From CAZCAC01 sp964496575 (lineage in GTDB: Bacteria; Planctomycetota; UBA1135; GCA-002686595): a stretch of DNA of 31,744 bases. The DNA is taken from contig CAZCAC010000099.1 in NCBI GenBank assembly GCA_964496575.1, positions 1 through 31,744 of the forward strand, given 5' to 3'. Of the stretch, positions 1-8,730 are shown in pieces. The notes below the pieces were generated by a model, which made no database searches, was not told the origin of the DNA, and worked only from the letters and a program-made list of their open reading frames with translations. The stretch's first letter is position 1, and every line of letters begins with the position of its first letter. The position numbers and the translations under genes are program-made.

Positions 1-88
1 GATCGACGGGGCTGAGCCCCCTCCTGCTCAGTTGCCGGAGCCAGAGCGCCGAGGCCTGGGGCGTCGCCTGCCCCGTTGAACACGCCCA

Positions 89-162
89 CGTTCCGTCCGC
101 CTTCGGCGAACGCCACGCCGGCAAGGGGACCGTTCCGTCCGCCTTCGGCGAACGCCACGCCG
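89..162. repeat. 32-bp direct repeat, two exact copies with a 42-bp period
   Basis: Positions 89-120 and 131-162 are identical over 32 bases. Each unit contains CGCCTTCGGCG, a small hairpin with a CGCC/GGCG stem and TTC loop. A diverged third unit is visible at about 171-202. The unit does not continue further, so this is a short intergenic tandem array and not a CRISPR. Its function is unknown. Confidence 0.8.
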
Positions 163-385
163 CATTGGGACCTTCCCCTCCGCCTTGGGCAAACGCCGAG
201 CCACCGAAGACCCATCCTCTGTTCCTGATCACGACACCTCCCGAAGTACCTGGCCGGAGTCACTCCGACCAGGACGAGCGAGATTCCATGGCGCGTTCAT
301 CCGATCCACCGCCAGGCGAACCTCCCCTTGGCTATCGACGGTCGAGCAGAAGCTCCTGGAATCTGGTCTCGGACGCGCCGCGCCG

Positions 386-391
386 TATACT
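386..391 (+). promoter_or_regulatory. possible -10 element of the oxidoreductase operon
   Basis: TATACT matches the sigma-70 -10 consensus at five of six bases and lies 90 bases before the start codon at 482. The -35 position (about 363-369, CTGGTC) is a poor match, so the call rests on the -10 hexamer alone. Confidence 0.25.
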
Positions 392-481
392 CGCCCCTGG
401 AAGCCCGAACGATCCCGTTCGAGCCGGTTCCCGTCGAGCGATGGTGCGACGAGTCAGCCTCGTCGCCGTTGAGGAGCTCTC

Positions 482-1792
482 ATGAGGATGAGGAAACAGA
501 TCAGTCGGCGCGGCGTGCTCAAGGGCGCGGCCGCGGCCGTGACTTTGCCCACCATCATTCCCGCCACCGCGCTGGGACGCGGCGGGCGGCCGGCGCCCAG
601 CGAGCGGATCACCCTCGGCTGCATCGGCGTCGGCTCGCAAGGACGCGGCAACATGAACTGGTTCCTGCGCAAGCCGGAGGTACAGGTGCTGGCCGTCTGC
701 GACGTCGACCGCGGACATGCCGAGGTGGCCAAGACCTCCGTCGACGACAAGCACGGCAACACGGACTGCACGACGTACCTCGACTTCCGCGATCTGATCG
801 ATCGCGGCGATCTCGACGCGGTCTCGCTGGCGCTGCCCGATCAGTGGCACGCCATTCCCGCGATCCTCGCCGCGCGCGCCGGGCTCGATTGCTACGGCGA
901 GAAGCCGCTCTCCCGCTCCATCCCCGAGAGTCGGGCGATCTGCGACGCGATGCACCGCTACGGGCGCGTCTGGCAGACGGGGAGCTGGCAGCGCTCGCGG
1001 CCGCACTTCCGCCAGGCCGCCGAGCTGGTCCGGGCGGGGCGGATCGGCAAGGTGAACCACGTCGAGGTGGGGCTGCCCAACGGCCGGCCGGGCAAGGTGC
1101 GGTCGACCGAACCGGTGCCGGAGGATCTCGACTGGGATCGCTGGCTCGGTCCCGCGCCGTGGCGTGACTACTGCAGCTTCGGCGGCGACAAGTGCCACTG
1201 GGACTGGCGCTGGATCATGGACTTCTCCGGCGGTCAGCTCACCGACTGGGCCGGACACCACATCGACATCGCGCACTGGGGGCTCGACCTCGAGAGCACC
1301 GGGCCGGTCGAGATCAAAGGGAAGGGCGAGTACCCGGAAAAAGGACTGTGGGACGCGCCGACCGCCTACGACTTCACCTGCACGTACGCCAACGGCGTGG
1401 AGATGCGCGTCGGCAACAGCGACACGATCGGCTTCATGGGCACCAAGTGGCACGGTGACGACGGCTGGATCCACGTCCACCGCGGAGGTCTCATCGCCTC
1501 GAACGAGGCGTGGCTCGGCGAAGAGGCGATCCGCCGCGACCAGATGCAGCTGTACGTGGGGAACGAGGGACGTGACCACGTCGACAATTTCCTCGACTGC
1601 GTCAAGTCGCGCCGCCTGACGATCGCGCCGGTGGAGACCGCCGCCCGCTCGATCGGGGTGGGACATCTCGGCGAGATCGCGATGCTCACCGGGAGGAAGA
1701 TCCGGTGGAATCCGGACACCGAGGAGATCATCAAGGATCCGGGGGCGAGCGCGCTGCTGGGTCGGGCGTACCGCGAGCCGTGGGTGCTTTGA
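482..1792 (+). CDS. Gfo/Idh/MocA-family oxidoreductase with Tat signal
   Basis: This is a predicted NAD(P)-dependent sugar or polyol oxidoreductase of 436 aa, exported in folded form. The N-terminus has a twin-arginine signal (SRRGVLKGA, residues 8-16, then a hydrophobic stretch). A Rossmann nucleotide-binding loop follows (GCIGVGSQGRG, 46-56), then the family's EKP motif (E140, K141, P142). The C-terminal alpha/beta domain contains the tryptophan- and histidine-rich stretch typical of secreted planctomycete members (GHHIDIAHWG, 258-267). The start is supported by GAGGAG at 471-476, five bases before ATG. It lies 23 bases upstream of a HEAT-repeat lipoprotein and a sulfatase, which suggests work on an extracytoplasmic, perhaps sulfated, glycan product. 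The substrate cannot be read from sequence. Confidence 0.92.
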   Translation: MRMRKQISRRGVLKGAAAAVTLPTIIPATALGRGGRPAPSERITLGCIGVGSQGRGNMNWFLRKPEVQVLAVCDVDRGHAEVAKTSVDDKHGNTDCTTYLDFRDLIDRGDLDAVSLALPDQWHAIPAILAARAGLDCYGEKPLSRSIPESRAICDAMHRYGRVWQTGSWQRSRPHFRQAAELVRAGRIGKVNHVEVGLPNGRPGKVRSTEPVPEDLDWDRWLGPAPWRDYCSFGGDKCHWDWRWIMDFSGGQLTDWAGHHIDIAHWGLDLESTGPVEIKGKGEYPEKGLWDAPTAYDFTCTYANGVEMRVGNSDTIGFMGTKWHGDDGWIHVHRGGLIASNEAWLGEEAIRRDQMQLYVGNEGRDHVDNFLDCVKSRRLTIAPVETAARSIGVGHLGEIAMLTGRKIRWNPDTEEIIKDPGASALLGRAYREPWVL

Positions 1793-1815
1793 CAGCCGAT
1801 ACGAGGAGTCGAATC

Positions 1816-4278
1816 ATGAAGAACCGAAGCCTTTCGAATCGAATCGGAACGTCCCTCGCCGCGCTCACTCTCGCCGCCACCTTCGTCGGTGGCTGCGCCA
1901 GTACCCCCGAGCTGGACCCGATCGCCCCCAGCGAATCGCTGGTCGCGCTTTCGCGGATCGAGTTCGGCGGGAACAACGAGCTGCAGCTCTCCTGGGAGGC
2001 GCGCGTGCGCGAGGCGAGCCTCGACGACTACCCCGGGATCGAGCGCGAGATGCTGTGGATCCTCGAGTACCCGCAGTCGACGTATCCCGCCGAGCAGTTC
2101 GCCTGCCGCGTGCTGCGCGCCGTCGGCGACGAGCGCTCCGTGCCGGTGCTCGCGGGGCTCCTGACCCACGAGCGGCTCGCGCACCCCGCGCGCTTCGCCC
2201 TCCAGGGGATCGATTCCCCCGATGTGGACGACGCGTTGCGCCGGGCGCTCGGTGAGCTCGACGGCGACGCGCGAAGAGGCGTGATCGACAGCATCGCCTT
2301 CCGCGGCGACCGGGAAGCCGTCCCGGCGCTCGTCGGCCTGCTCGAGGGCTCCGAATCGGCGACCCAGCGCACGGTCCTGGAGGCGCTCGGCCGGATCGGC
2401 GGCGAGGACGCGACGGACGCGCTCACGGCGGCGACCGTGCCGGAATCCCTCCAGGGCACGCTGCTCGACGCCCGCCTCGCCTGCGCCGATTCGCTCCTCG
2501 CCGAGGACGAGGCCGGCGACGCGGAGGAGATTTACCGCGAGATCGCGGGCTCCACTCATCCGGCCCACCTCCGCGTCGCCGCGTGGCGCGGGATCGTGCG
2601 GGCGAAGCCCGACGAGGCGGTCCTCGAGCTGGCCGGGCTCTTCCGGAGCGACGAGCTGCCGCTCCTGCGCGCGGCGACGCGGTTCGTGCTCGAGCTCGAG
2701 GAGGGGACCGACCTGACCCCGCTGGTCGCCCGCGTCGGCGGCTTCGGGACGGACGCGCGGATCCTCGCCCTCGGCGCCCTCGCCGAGCGGGGGACGGTGG
2801 CCGCGGTGCCCAGCGCCCTCGCCGCGCTCGACAGCGAGGACGAAGGCGTGCGCATCGCCGGCATCCGTGCGCTGGGCCGGCTCGGCAGCGCCGAGTACGT
2901 GCCGCAGATCGCCAAGTTCACCTGGGGCGAAGGCGCCGAGGCAGCCGCCGCGCGCCGAGCGCTGGAGGAGTCGAGCGCGCCGGGCCTGAACGAGGCGATC
3001 GTGGCCAGCCTGCAGGAGAACGACCACGACACGATCCGCGCCGAGCTGATCGGGTGCCTCGTCGCGCGTCGCGCCGAAGGGGCGGTGCCCACGCTGCTGC
3101 GCTACGCACGGACCGGGGGCGAACGAACTCGTCGCGCGTCGATCGCGGGGCTCGAGACCCTCGCTGCCGAGAGCGACCTGCCCGCCGCGGTGGCGCTGGT
3201 CGACGAGCTCGAACGGCCTCGCGATCGGCGAGCGATGGAGAAGACCCTGCTGGCGATCTGCCGGCGCGCCGATGCGCCGGATGCCGCGGTGAGAGTCCTG
3301 GTCACGGCCTACCCGAACGCGGAGGCGACCACGCGCATCTCGCTCCTGAGCGTGCTCGGCGAGCTGCCCTCCGATCAGACGCTCACCCCGCTGCTCAGCG
3401 CCGCGACCGGCGGTACGGTCGACGAGCGCCGCGCCGCGGTGGAGGCGCTCGCCGCGTGGCCGGACGCCGCTCCCGGCCAGGTGCTGCACACCATCTCGCT
3501 CCGGGACGAGGAGAGCGCCGTGCGACTGGCGGCGCTCGAGGGACACCTGCGCATGAGTGCCACGGGGCCCGAGCGATCGATCGCGGAGACGGTCACGGCG
3601 TACCGCGCCGCGTTCGACTCCGCGAGGACGGCCGAGGAGAAGCAGAAGGTGATCGAGTGCGCCGGCCGGAGCGAGCAGCTCTGGGCGGTCGGCTTCGTGA
3701 GCTCCTTCCGCGAGGACGCCGACGTCGGCGCTCTCGCCGACGGAACCTGGGAGACCCTCTGCTCCACCCTGGCGCGGCAGGTTCCCCACGCCGCGATCGG
3801 CGAGACGGTGACGCTGGAGCACGCTCCGGTGGAGAAGTACGCCGGTGACGGTCCCGCCACCCTGACCGACGGGAAGTGGGGCTCGACCGAGCACGGCGAC
3901 GGCCGGTGGCTGGGCTACAACGGGGACGATCTGATCGCGACGATCGACCTCGGCGAGGTGATCGACATCGATGACGTGCGGGTGGGGCTCCTGCGGGGCC
4001 AGCGCTCGTGGATCTTCCCGCCGACGGTCGTGGAGCTCTCCCTCTCCGGCGACGGTGGTGAGTTCCGGGTGGTGGCGACGCTCGAGGTCGAACCGCCGAA
4101 GAAGAACGAAGGAACCGGGACCGACGACGCCTTCGTTCGCTTCGAGGAGGAGAGCGGGAGGTACCTGCGCGTTCACGCCAGGCACCCGGGGCTCCTCCCC
4201 AAATGGCACCCCGGTTCCGGGGAGCCGGCGTGGCTGTTCATCGACGAGATCGCGGTGAACGCGCGGTACGAGCCGTGA
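1816..4278 (+). CDS. HEAT-repeat lipoprotein with C-terminal F5/8 type C-like domain
   Basis: The 820-aa protein starts at ATG 1816, with GAGGAG at 1803-1808 and a 7-base spacer; an in-frame extension further upstream would overlap the previous gene. A short signal peptide ends in FVGGC, a plausible lipobox, so the protein is probably membrane-anchored outside the cytoplasm. Residues about 90-620 are a string of helical repeats of the HEAT/PBS-lyase type (alternating 'VPALVGLLEG' and 'RIAGIRALGRLG' patterns). The last 150 residues form a discoidin-like (F5/8 type C) beta-sandwich with LTDGKWG near residue 681 and RYLRVHARHPG near the end. Such domains usually bind carbohydrate or cell surfaces. 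No catalytic motif is seen. Its stop overlaps the start of the sulfatase, so it may be a scaffold or glycan-binding partner. Confidence 0.85.
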   Translation: MKNRSLSNRIGTSLAALTLAATFVGGCASTPELDPIAPSESLVALSRIEFGGNNELQLSWEARVREASLDDYPGIEREMLWILEYPQSTYPAEQFACRVLRAVGDERSVPVLAGLLTHERLAHPARFALQGIDSPDVDDALRRALGELDGDARRGVIDSIAFRGDREAVPALVGLLEGSESATQRTVLEALGRIGGEDATDALTAATVPESLQGTLLDARLACADSLLAEDEAGDAEEIYREIAGSTHPAHLRVAAWRGIVRAKPDEAVLELAGLFRSDELPLLRAATRFVLELEEGTDLTPLVARVGGFGTDARILALGALAERGTVAAVPSALAALDSEDEGVRIAGIRALGRLGSAEYVPQIAKFTWGEGAEAAAARRALEESSAPGLNEAIVASLQENDHDTIRAELIGCLVARRAEGAVPTLLRYARTGGERTRRASIAGLETLAAESDLPAAVALVDELERPRDRRAMEKTLLAICRRADAPDAAVRVLVTAYPNAEATTRISLLSVLGELPSDQTLTPLLSAATGGTVDERRAAVEALAAWPDAAPGQVLHTISLRDEESAVRLAALEGHLRMSATGPERSIAETVTAYRAAFDSARTAEEKQKVIECAGRSEQLWAVGFVSSFREDADVGALADGTWETLCSTLARQVPHAAIGETVTLEHAPVEKYAGDGPATLTDGKWGSTEHGDGRWLGYNGDDLIATIDLGEVIDIDDVRVGLLRGQRSWIFPPTVVELSLSGDGGEFRVVATLEVEPPKKNEGTGTDDAFVRFEEESGRYLRVHARHPGLLPKWHPGSGEPAWLFIDEIAVNARYEP

Positions 4279-6083
4279 GTCGCTCGAGCGTCATTCGCCT
4301 CGTTCTCCTCGTCCTCGGCATCGGGTCCGGCGCCTGCCACGCGCCGGATACCGGCGTGGTCGCGCGTGAGCACCCCGCCGGCCCCAACGTGATCCTGATC
4401 GTCACCGACGACCAGGGGTGGGGGGACTTCGGCTTTCAGGGCAATCCGCTGATCCACACGCCACACCTCGACGCGATGGCGGCGCGCAGCGCGCAGCTCT
4501 CGACCTTCTACGTGCACCCCGTCTGTACCCCGACTCGCGCCGCGCTGATGACCGGTCGCGCGCCGCAGCGAACGCGGGCGTTCGACACCTGGATCGGGCG
4601 GGCGATGATGGAGCCGGAGGAGGTCACCGTCGCGGAGGTGCTCGAGGGCGCCGGCTGGGCGACCGGGATCTTCGGCAAGTGGCACCTCGGCGACTGCCCG
4701 CCGATGCGGCCGAACGATCAGGGCTTCGAGGAGTCGCTGGTCCACCGCGGCGGCGGGATCGGGCAGCCGGCGGACCCCGAGGGCGGAGAAGGGCGCTACA
4801 CCGACCCGGTGCTCTTTCACGACGGCGAGCGCTTCGAGGCGAGAGGCTACTGCACCGACGTCTACTTCGACGCCGCGCTGGAGTGGATCGACGCGCAGGT
4901 CGACGACGGTCGACCCTTCTTCGCCTACCTTCCGACGAACGCGCCGCACAGCCCCTTGCACGACGTGCCCGAGGAACTCTACCAGCGGTACCTCGGCGAG
5001 CTGTCCGCCGAGGCGCTCGCTCATCCTGGCGCGGAGGGGCATCCGCTCCCGGCCGACCAGAACGTCGACGTCACGGCGCGGATCTTCGCCATGATCACGA
5101 ACATCGACGACAACGTCGGGAAGCTCTTCGCACGACTGGAAGAGCTGGAGATCACGCGCGACACCCTGGTGATCTTCATCGTCGACAACGGGCCGAACAC
5201 GCGCCGCTTCGTCGGCGGCATGAGGGGGAAGAAGGCGGAGGTGTACGAGGGCGGGGTCCGCTCGCCGTTCCTCGCGCACTGGCCGGGGCGCCTCGAGAGC
5301 GGGATGGCGTCAGACCGCATCGCGAGTGACATGGACGTGATGCCCACGGTGCTCGCCGCGTGCGGTGTCTCCGGACCCGAGGGCGTGGAGCTCGACGGTC
5401 GCAGCTTGATGCCGCTGCTCGAGCGAAGCGACGAGCCCTGGAGCGACCGCGCGATCACGCTCCAGGCGCACCGCGGCGACGCGGGCGTCCGCTACCACAA
5501 TTTCTTCACCCGGACGCAGCGCTGGAAGCTGCTCAACGCGTCGGGCTTCGGGCGCGACGTCGAGAGCGTCGAGCCGCGCTTCGAGCTGTACGACCTCGCC
5601 GCCGACCCGCTGGAGCAGAGCGACGTCGCCGCCGCGAATCCCGAGGTGGTGGCGGAGCTGCGCGCGGCCTACGACGCCTGGTTCGACGACGTCTCCTCGA
5701 CGCGCCCCGACAACTACGCGCCGCCGCGGATCCGGATCGGCGCGCCCGGGGCGCCGAAGGTCGACCTGACGCGCCAGGACTGGCGGCGGATGAAGGGCGA
5801 CGGCTGGGGGGGCAAGCGCACCCAGGGGACGTGGGCGGCCGAGGTGGTCGATCGGGGGCCGTACCGCGTTCGGATCCGCTTCGTCGAACCGCCCACGGCG
5901 AGCCGCGTCACGCTGCACCTGGACCAGCAGTCGTGGTCCATGGCGATCCCGCCGTTCGTCACCGAATGCACCTTCCCTTCCCTTCGTCTGCCCCTCGGCC
6001 CCGCGCCGCTGCGCGTGGACCTCGAGGACGACGAGGGCCTCTTCGGACCCTATCAGGTCCTCATCGAGTTGCTCGACCGCTGA
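4275..6083 (+). CDS. exported type I sulfatase (formylglycine-dependent)
   Basis: This predicted 602-aa enzyme hydrolyses sulfate esters. The sulfatase signature CTPTR (C84-R88) supplies the cysteine that is oxidised to formylglycine. The metal aspartates of VTDDQGWG (D45, D46), GKWHLG (134-139) and the later DNG and EGG segments are also present. Residues 1-21 look like a signal peptide; ACHAP could be a weak lipobox. Residues about 490-602 form an extra C-terminal beta-rich domain. I start it at GTG 4275, which overlaps the preceding stop as GTGA. A longer in-frame start at 4203 would place 24 charged residues before the signal peptide and overlap the upstream gene by 76 bases. Translation is probably coupled to the upstream lipoprotein. 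A maturase for the formylglycine is not in this window. Confidence 0.9.
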   Translation: MSRSSVIRLVLLVLGIGSGACHAPDTGVVAREHPAGPNVILIVTDDQGWGDFGFQGNPLIHTPHLDAMAARSAQLSTFYVHPVCTPTRAALMTGRAPQRTRAFDTWIGRAMMEPEEVTVAEVLEGAGWATGIFGKWHLGDCPPMRPNDQGFEESLVHRGGGIGQPADPEGGEGRYTDPVLFHDGERFEARGYCTDVYFDAALEWIDAQVDDGRPFFAYLPTNAPHSPLHDVPEELYQRYLGELSAEALAHPGAEGHPLPADQNVDVTARIFAMITNIDDNVGKLFARLEELEITRDTLVIFIVDNGPNTRRFVGGMRGKKAEVYEGGVRSPFLAHWPGRLESGMASDRIASDMDVMPTVLAACGVSGPEGVELDGRSLMPLLERSDEPWSDRAITLQAHRGDAGVRYHNFFTRTQRWKLLNASGFGRDVESVEPRFELYDLAADPLEQSDVAAANPEVVAELRAAYDAWFDDVSSTRPDNYAPPRIRIGAPGAPKVDLTRQDWRRMKGDGWGGKRTQGTWAAEVVDRGPYRVRIRFVEPPTASRVTLHLDQQSWSMAIPPFVTECTFPSLRLPLGPAPLRVDLEDDEGLFGPYQVLIELLDR

Positions 6084-6095
6084 GCGGAGCCGAGA

Positions 6096-7487
6096 TCAGA
6101 ACTTCGCCTTCTTCTTCGTCGGTCTCCCGATGCAGTAGAGGTTCTTCATCCCGCGCAGGTAGATCTCGTCGCCGACCACCGCGGCGCTCGCATCGAAGCC
6201 GTCGTCGAGCTCGTTGGTGGCGAGCACCTTCAGCTCGTCCCCGGCCTCGAGCACCATGGTCGTGCCCTCGCGCGAGGTGATGTAGACGCGTTCGGCGACG
6301 CCGACCGGCGAGGAGTAGACGCTGCGAATTCCGTCGAGACGCTCCTCCTCGTAGTAGACCTGACCGGTCGCCGAGTCGAGGCAGGAGAGCACACCGGAGT
6401 TGGTCCGCAGGAAGTAGAGCAACCCGTCGTACAGGAGCGCCGACGGGGTGTACGAGGTGCCCGTGTCGTGCGTCCAGAGGACGCACTCGCTCTCGTCCGG
6501 CGTGAGCTCGCCCTTCGCGTCCTCGAGTCGAATCGCCTGCAGCGCCGCGCCGCGGAAACCGCTCATCAGGTGCACCACGCCGTCGGCGTAGGTCGGAATG
6601 GGAATGACGTTGCCGGTCATGCCCTCGCAGGTCCAGATCGTCTCGCCGCTCTTCAGGTCGTACGCGATCGACTCGGTCGTGCCGGGGACGATCACCTGCA
6701 CGCGCTCACCGACCTCGACGATGCGCGGGGTCGACCAGTTCGACGCCTCGTCACGCTCGCGCCGCCACAGCTCCTTCCCGTCCTTCTTGTTCAGCGCGAC
6801 GATGAACGAGTCCCCCTCGTGATCCCAGGGGACGACCAGCGTATCGCCGAAGAGTGCGGGCGAGCTTCCCTCGCCGAACTGGTTGCGTGTCCGCATCAGG
6901 CCGAAGTCGACGGACCAGACGATCTCTCCTTCGAGATCGAGGCAGTGCAGACCCCGCGAGCCGAAGTGGGCGTAGAGAAACTCTCCATCCGTGAGTGACG
7001 AGTTCGACACCTGCGTCGCCGTCGAGTGGATCGCCTCGTGCGGGACGGTCTCCTTGACGACGGCACTCCAGAGCTCCTCGCCATTCGCGCGGTCGTAGCA
7101 GAGCACGACGAACTCGTGGATCTTCGTCGGGGGCTGGGAACGACCACCGCCACGGCGACCTCCGCGGCGACCGCCCCGGCGTTCGTCGCGCTCCGGCTCC
7201 TCCTCGGCGCCGGTCGCCTCGCCCACGCGGTCCGTCTCGACGGCGCAGGTGACGTAGACGCGATCGCCGAGGATCACCGGCGTCGAGCTCCCCAGCCCCG
7301 GCAGCTCGATCTTCCAGCGGATGTTCTTGTCCTCGCTCCACTCGGTCGGCGGATCGCCGGAGAGTGCCACGCCGTTGCCGGTGGGACCGCGCCACTGCGG
7401 CCACCCCGTGTCGGCGTCCTCCGGTGCGGCGAACGAGAGGGTTGCGGCGAGGGGGAGGGAGAGGGCCAGGAGTCGATTGAGTCCCAT
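6096..7487 (-). CDS. exported PQQ-like beta-propeller repeat protein
   Basis: The 463-aa protein begins MGLNRLLALSLPLAATLSFA, a standard signal peptide, followed by the WPQWRGPTGNGV segment (29-40) that often opens planctomycete PQQ-like propeller proteins. The rest contains repeated blades with tryptophan-docking patterns such as GEELW and GETIW. No dehydrogenase calcium/PQQ catalytic set is evident, so it may be a structural or binding propeller rather than an enzyme. An arginine/glycine-rich insert at about residues 103-116 interrupts an early blade and may be a disordered loop. I start it at ATG 7487 because the signal peptide begins there; a longer frame to 7568 adds 27 non-signal residues. 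It is convergent with the sulfatase, with 12 bases between the stops. Confidence 0.85.
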   Translation of the reverse strand: MGLNRLLALSLPLAATLSFAAPEDADTGWPQWRGPTGNGVALSGDPPTEWSEDKNIRWKIELPGLGSSTPVILGDRVYVTCAVETDRVGEATGAEEEPERDERRGGRRGGRRGGGRSQPPTKIHEFVVLCYDRANGEELWSAVVKETVPHEAIHSTATQVSNSSLTDGEFLYAHFGSRGLHCLDLEGEIVWSVDFGLMRTRNQFGEGSSPALFGDTLVVPWDHEGDSFIVALNKKDGKELWRRERDEASNWSTPRIVEVGERVQVIVPGTTESIAYDLKSGETIWTCEGMTGNVIPIPTYADGVVHLMSGFRGAALQAIRLEDAKGELTPDESECVLWTHDTGTSYTPSALLYDGLLYFLRTNSGVLSCLDSATGQVYYEEERLDGIRSVYSSPVGVAERVYITSREGTTMVLEAGDELKVLATNELDDGFDASAAVVGDEIYLRGMKNLYCIGRPTKKKAKF

Positions 7488-7729
7488 GAGTGATACCTGG
7501 GGAGAGAGTGGACCGGGAGAGGATCGGGGTGCGGGTCCATCATCACCGCTGTCCACCGTCGAGGGCAACCTCCACCGTTCCGGAGCGGCACGGTCGAGCC
7601 CGGAGGGGAACCACGATCCTCGTCGACCTTGGGCTCCGCTCCCGCAAAAAGCGCCTCGTCGGAGCAGTGGAGGAGCGCTGGAGACCGTACATTCCCTTTT
7701 GGTAAGAACACCCCTCGAGACCCCGCACC

Positions 7730-8356
7730 ATGGCCGAATGGAAGATCCGCCGCCGTCACCAGCAGTGCTCCCGCTGTGAGAGCACCTTCGAGGACGGCAC
7801 CAGACACGTCTCTCTTCTGAGGATCGACGAGGAGGAGAGCCTCTTGCGCGAGGACCTCTGCCTCGTCTGCTGGGAGGGAGCGGACCAGGCGGCGGTCCTC
7901 TTCTGGTGGGCGACCTGCTTCCACGAGAACCGCAAGAAGTCGCTCCAGCTCGATCTCGAATCCCTGGAGCGGCTCTTCATGGAGCTCGACGGCACCGAGC
8001 CGGAGAAGCTGCGCGAGCTGCGCTACCTCCTCTGCCTGCTCCTGATGAGAAAGCGCAAGCTGAAGCTGGTGCGGGTGGCCCGCAGCCGGGGGGAGGAGCG
8101 GTTGATCCTGAGGAGGCCGCGGCGACGAGAGGAACTCGAGGTCTGGGTCTTCGACTTCACCCCGGAGAAGATCGAGGAGATGCGGGTCCGGCTGCAGGAG
8201 GTGCTCGAGGGCGCCGGGGCCGCGGAAGACGGCGATCCCGCGCCCGCGGAAGAGGGCGGGCCCGAGGCGGCCGCGGCCGAGGCCGAGACTGGCGACCCCG
8301 CGGCCGAGGGTCCCCGGTCGGAGTGCTGTCCGGAGGCCGCCGACCGGGGCCACTGA
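7730..8356 (+). CDS. conserved-type small protein with four-cysteine zinc-ribbon-like N-terminus
   Basis: I do not recognise a named family for this 208-aa protein. Two CxxC pairs, C13/C16 and C44/C47, would form a zinc ribbon. A mostly helical middle follows, with charged and leucine-rich stretches (ESLERLFMELDG, LRYLLCLLLMRKRK), then a conserved-looking segment EVWVFDFTPEKIEEMRVRLQEVLEG. The last 45 residues are low-complexity Ala/Glu/Gly/Pro. There is no signal peptide, so it is probably cytoplasmic. No strong ribosome site precedes ATG 7730. It lies immediately before the dcw leader and might be a lineage-specific companion of that cluster, but that is only position-based. Confidence 0.7.
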   Translation: MAEWKIRRRHQQCSRCESTFEDGTRHVSLLRIDEEESLLREDLCLVCWEGADQAAVLFWWATCFHENRKKSLQLDLESLERLFMELDGTEPEKLRELRYLLCLLLMRKRKLKLVRVARSRGEERLILRRPRRREELEVWVFDFTPEKIEEMRVRLQEVLEGAGAAEDGDPAPAEEGGPEAAAAEAETGDPAAEGPRSECCPEAADRGH

Positions 8357-8368
8357 GCCTCGCTCCCC

Positions 8369-8394
8369 GGCGCGATCGGACCCCGATCGGCGCC
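8369..8394 (+). terminator. terminator-like hairpin without T tract
   Basis: GGCGCGATCGG (8369-8379) pairs with CCGATCGGCGCC (8383-8394) with one bulged base and an ACC loop. It starts 12 bases after the stop of the four-cysteine gene. No run of T follows, so intrinsic termination is uncertain. Confidence 0.35.
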
Positions 8395-8617
8395 TCGGCG
8401 AGCTTCCCCGAGAGAGGGCGGTGGGGGAAAGTGGAGGAACCCCAGCCGGGGTGAATCGCCGGTCGAGGGGCGGATCTGGCCCGGGAAGGCCGGAAAACTC
8501 CATCCAGGGCGAGCCCATTCTCGGAGTTGGCACCGCTTTTTCGACCCGCTGATCCGCTGATCGGGGTGCCAGATCTAGGGGCTGCAGGTGCCCGCCAGAG
8601 GGGGGTGCACTACATCT

Positions 8618-8661
8618 GGGGGGTCGATCGGAGGGCTTTTCGAGCCCCGATTCGACCCCCC
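8618..8661 (+). other. long imperfect hairpin upstream of mraZ
   Basis: Six G (8618-8623) pair with C at 8656-8661. The stem continues through TCGATCG (8624-8630) against CGATTCGA (8648-8655, one bulged T) and GGGCT (8633-8637) against AGCCC (8643-8647), with a TTTCG loop. This is the strongest structure in the leader. It could terminate read-through from upstream or, if the promoter is upstream of it, act in the dcw leader. Confidence 0.5.
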
Positions 8662-8730
8662 CGAAACCCTTTCGAGATTAGCTTGTCTTGGCCATTGCCC
8701 GATCCCCGGGGGAGTAGGAAACTACCTATG

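Larger units (their letters stand above)
1..481. other. gene-free stretch upstream of the oxidoreductase operon
   Basis: I see no convincing coding sequence here; the open frames lack a ribosome site and resemble no family. The stretch holds a 32-bp direct repeat (89-120 and 131-162), a degraded third copy near 171-202, and a TATACT hexamer at 386-391. It ends in the GAGGAG ribosome site (471-476) of the gene starting at 482. Confidence 0.6.

Noticed and set aside
1366..4209. Very long open frame on the minus strand (947 codons) opposite the HEAT lipoprotein
   Set aside because: It is a high-GC antisense shadow. It has low-complexity Arg/Ala/Gly content and no family motif, while the plus-strand frame has a signal peptide, repeats and a ribosome site.
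4203..4274. Upstream in-frame start for the sulfatase
   Set aside because: It would add 24 charged residues before a clear signal peptide and overlap the previous gene by 76 bases; GTG 4275 gives a classic GTGA junction.
6084..6095. Shared terminator between the sulfatase and propeller stops
   Set aside because: Only 12 bases separate the stops and no hairpin can be formed there.
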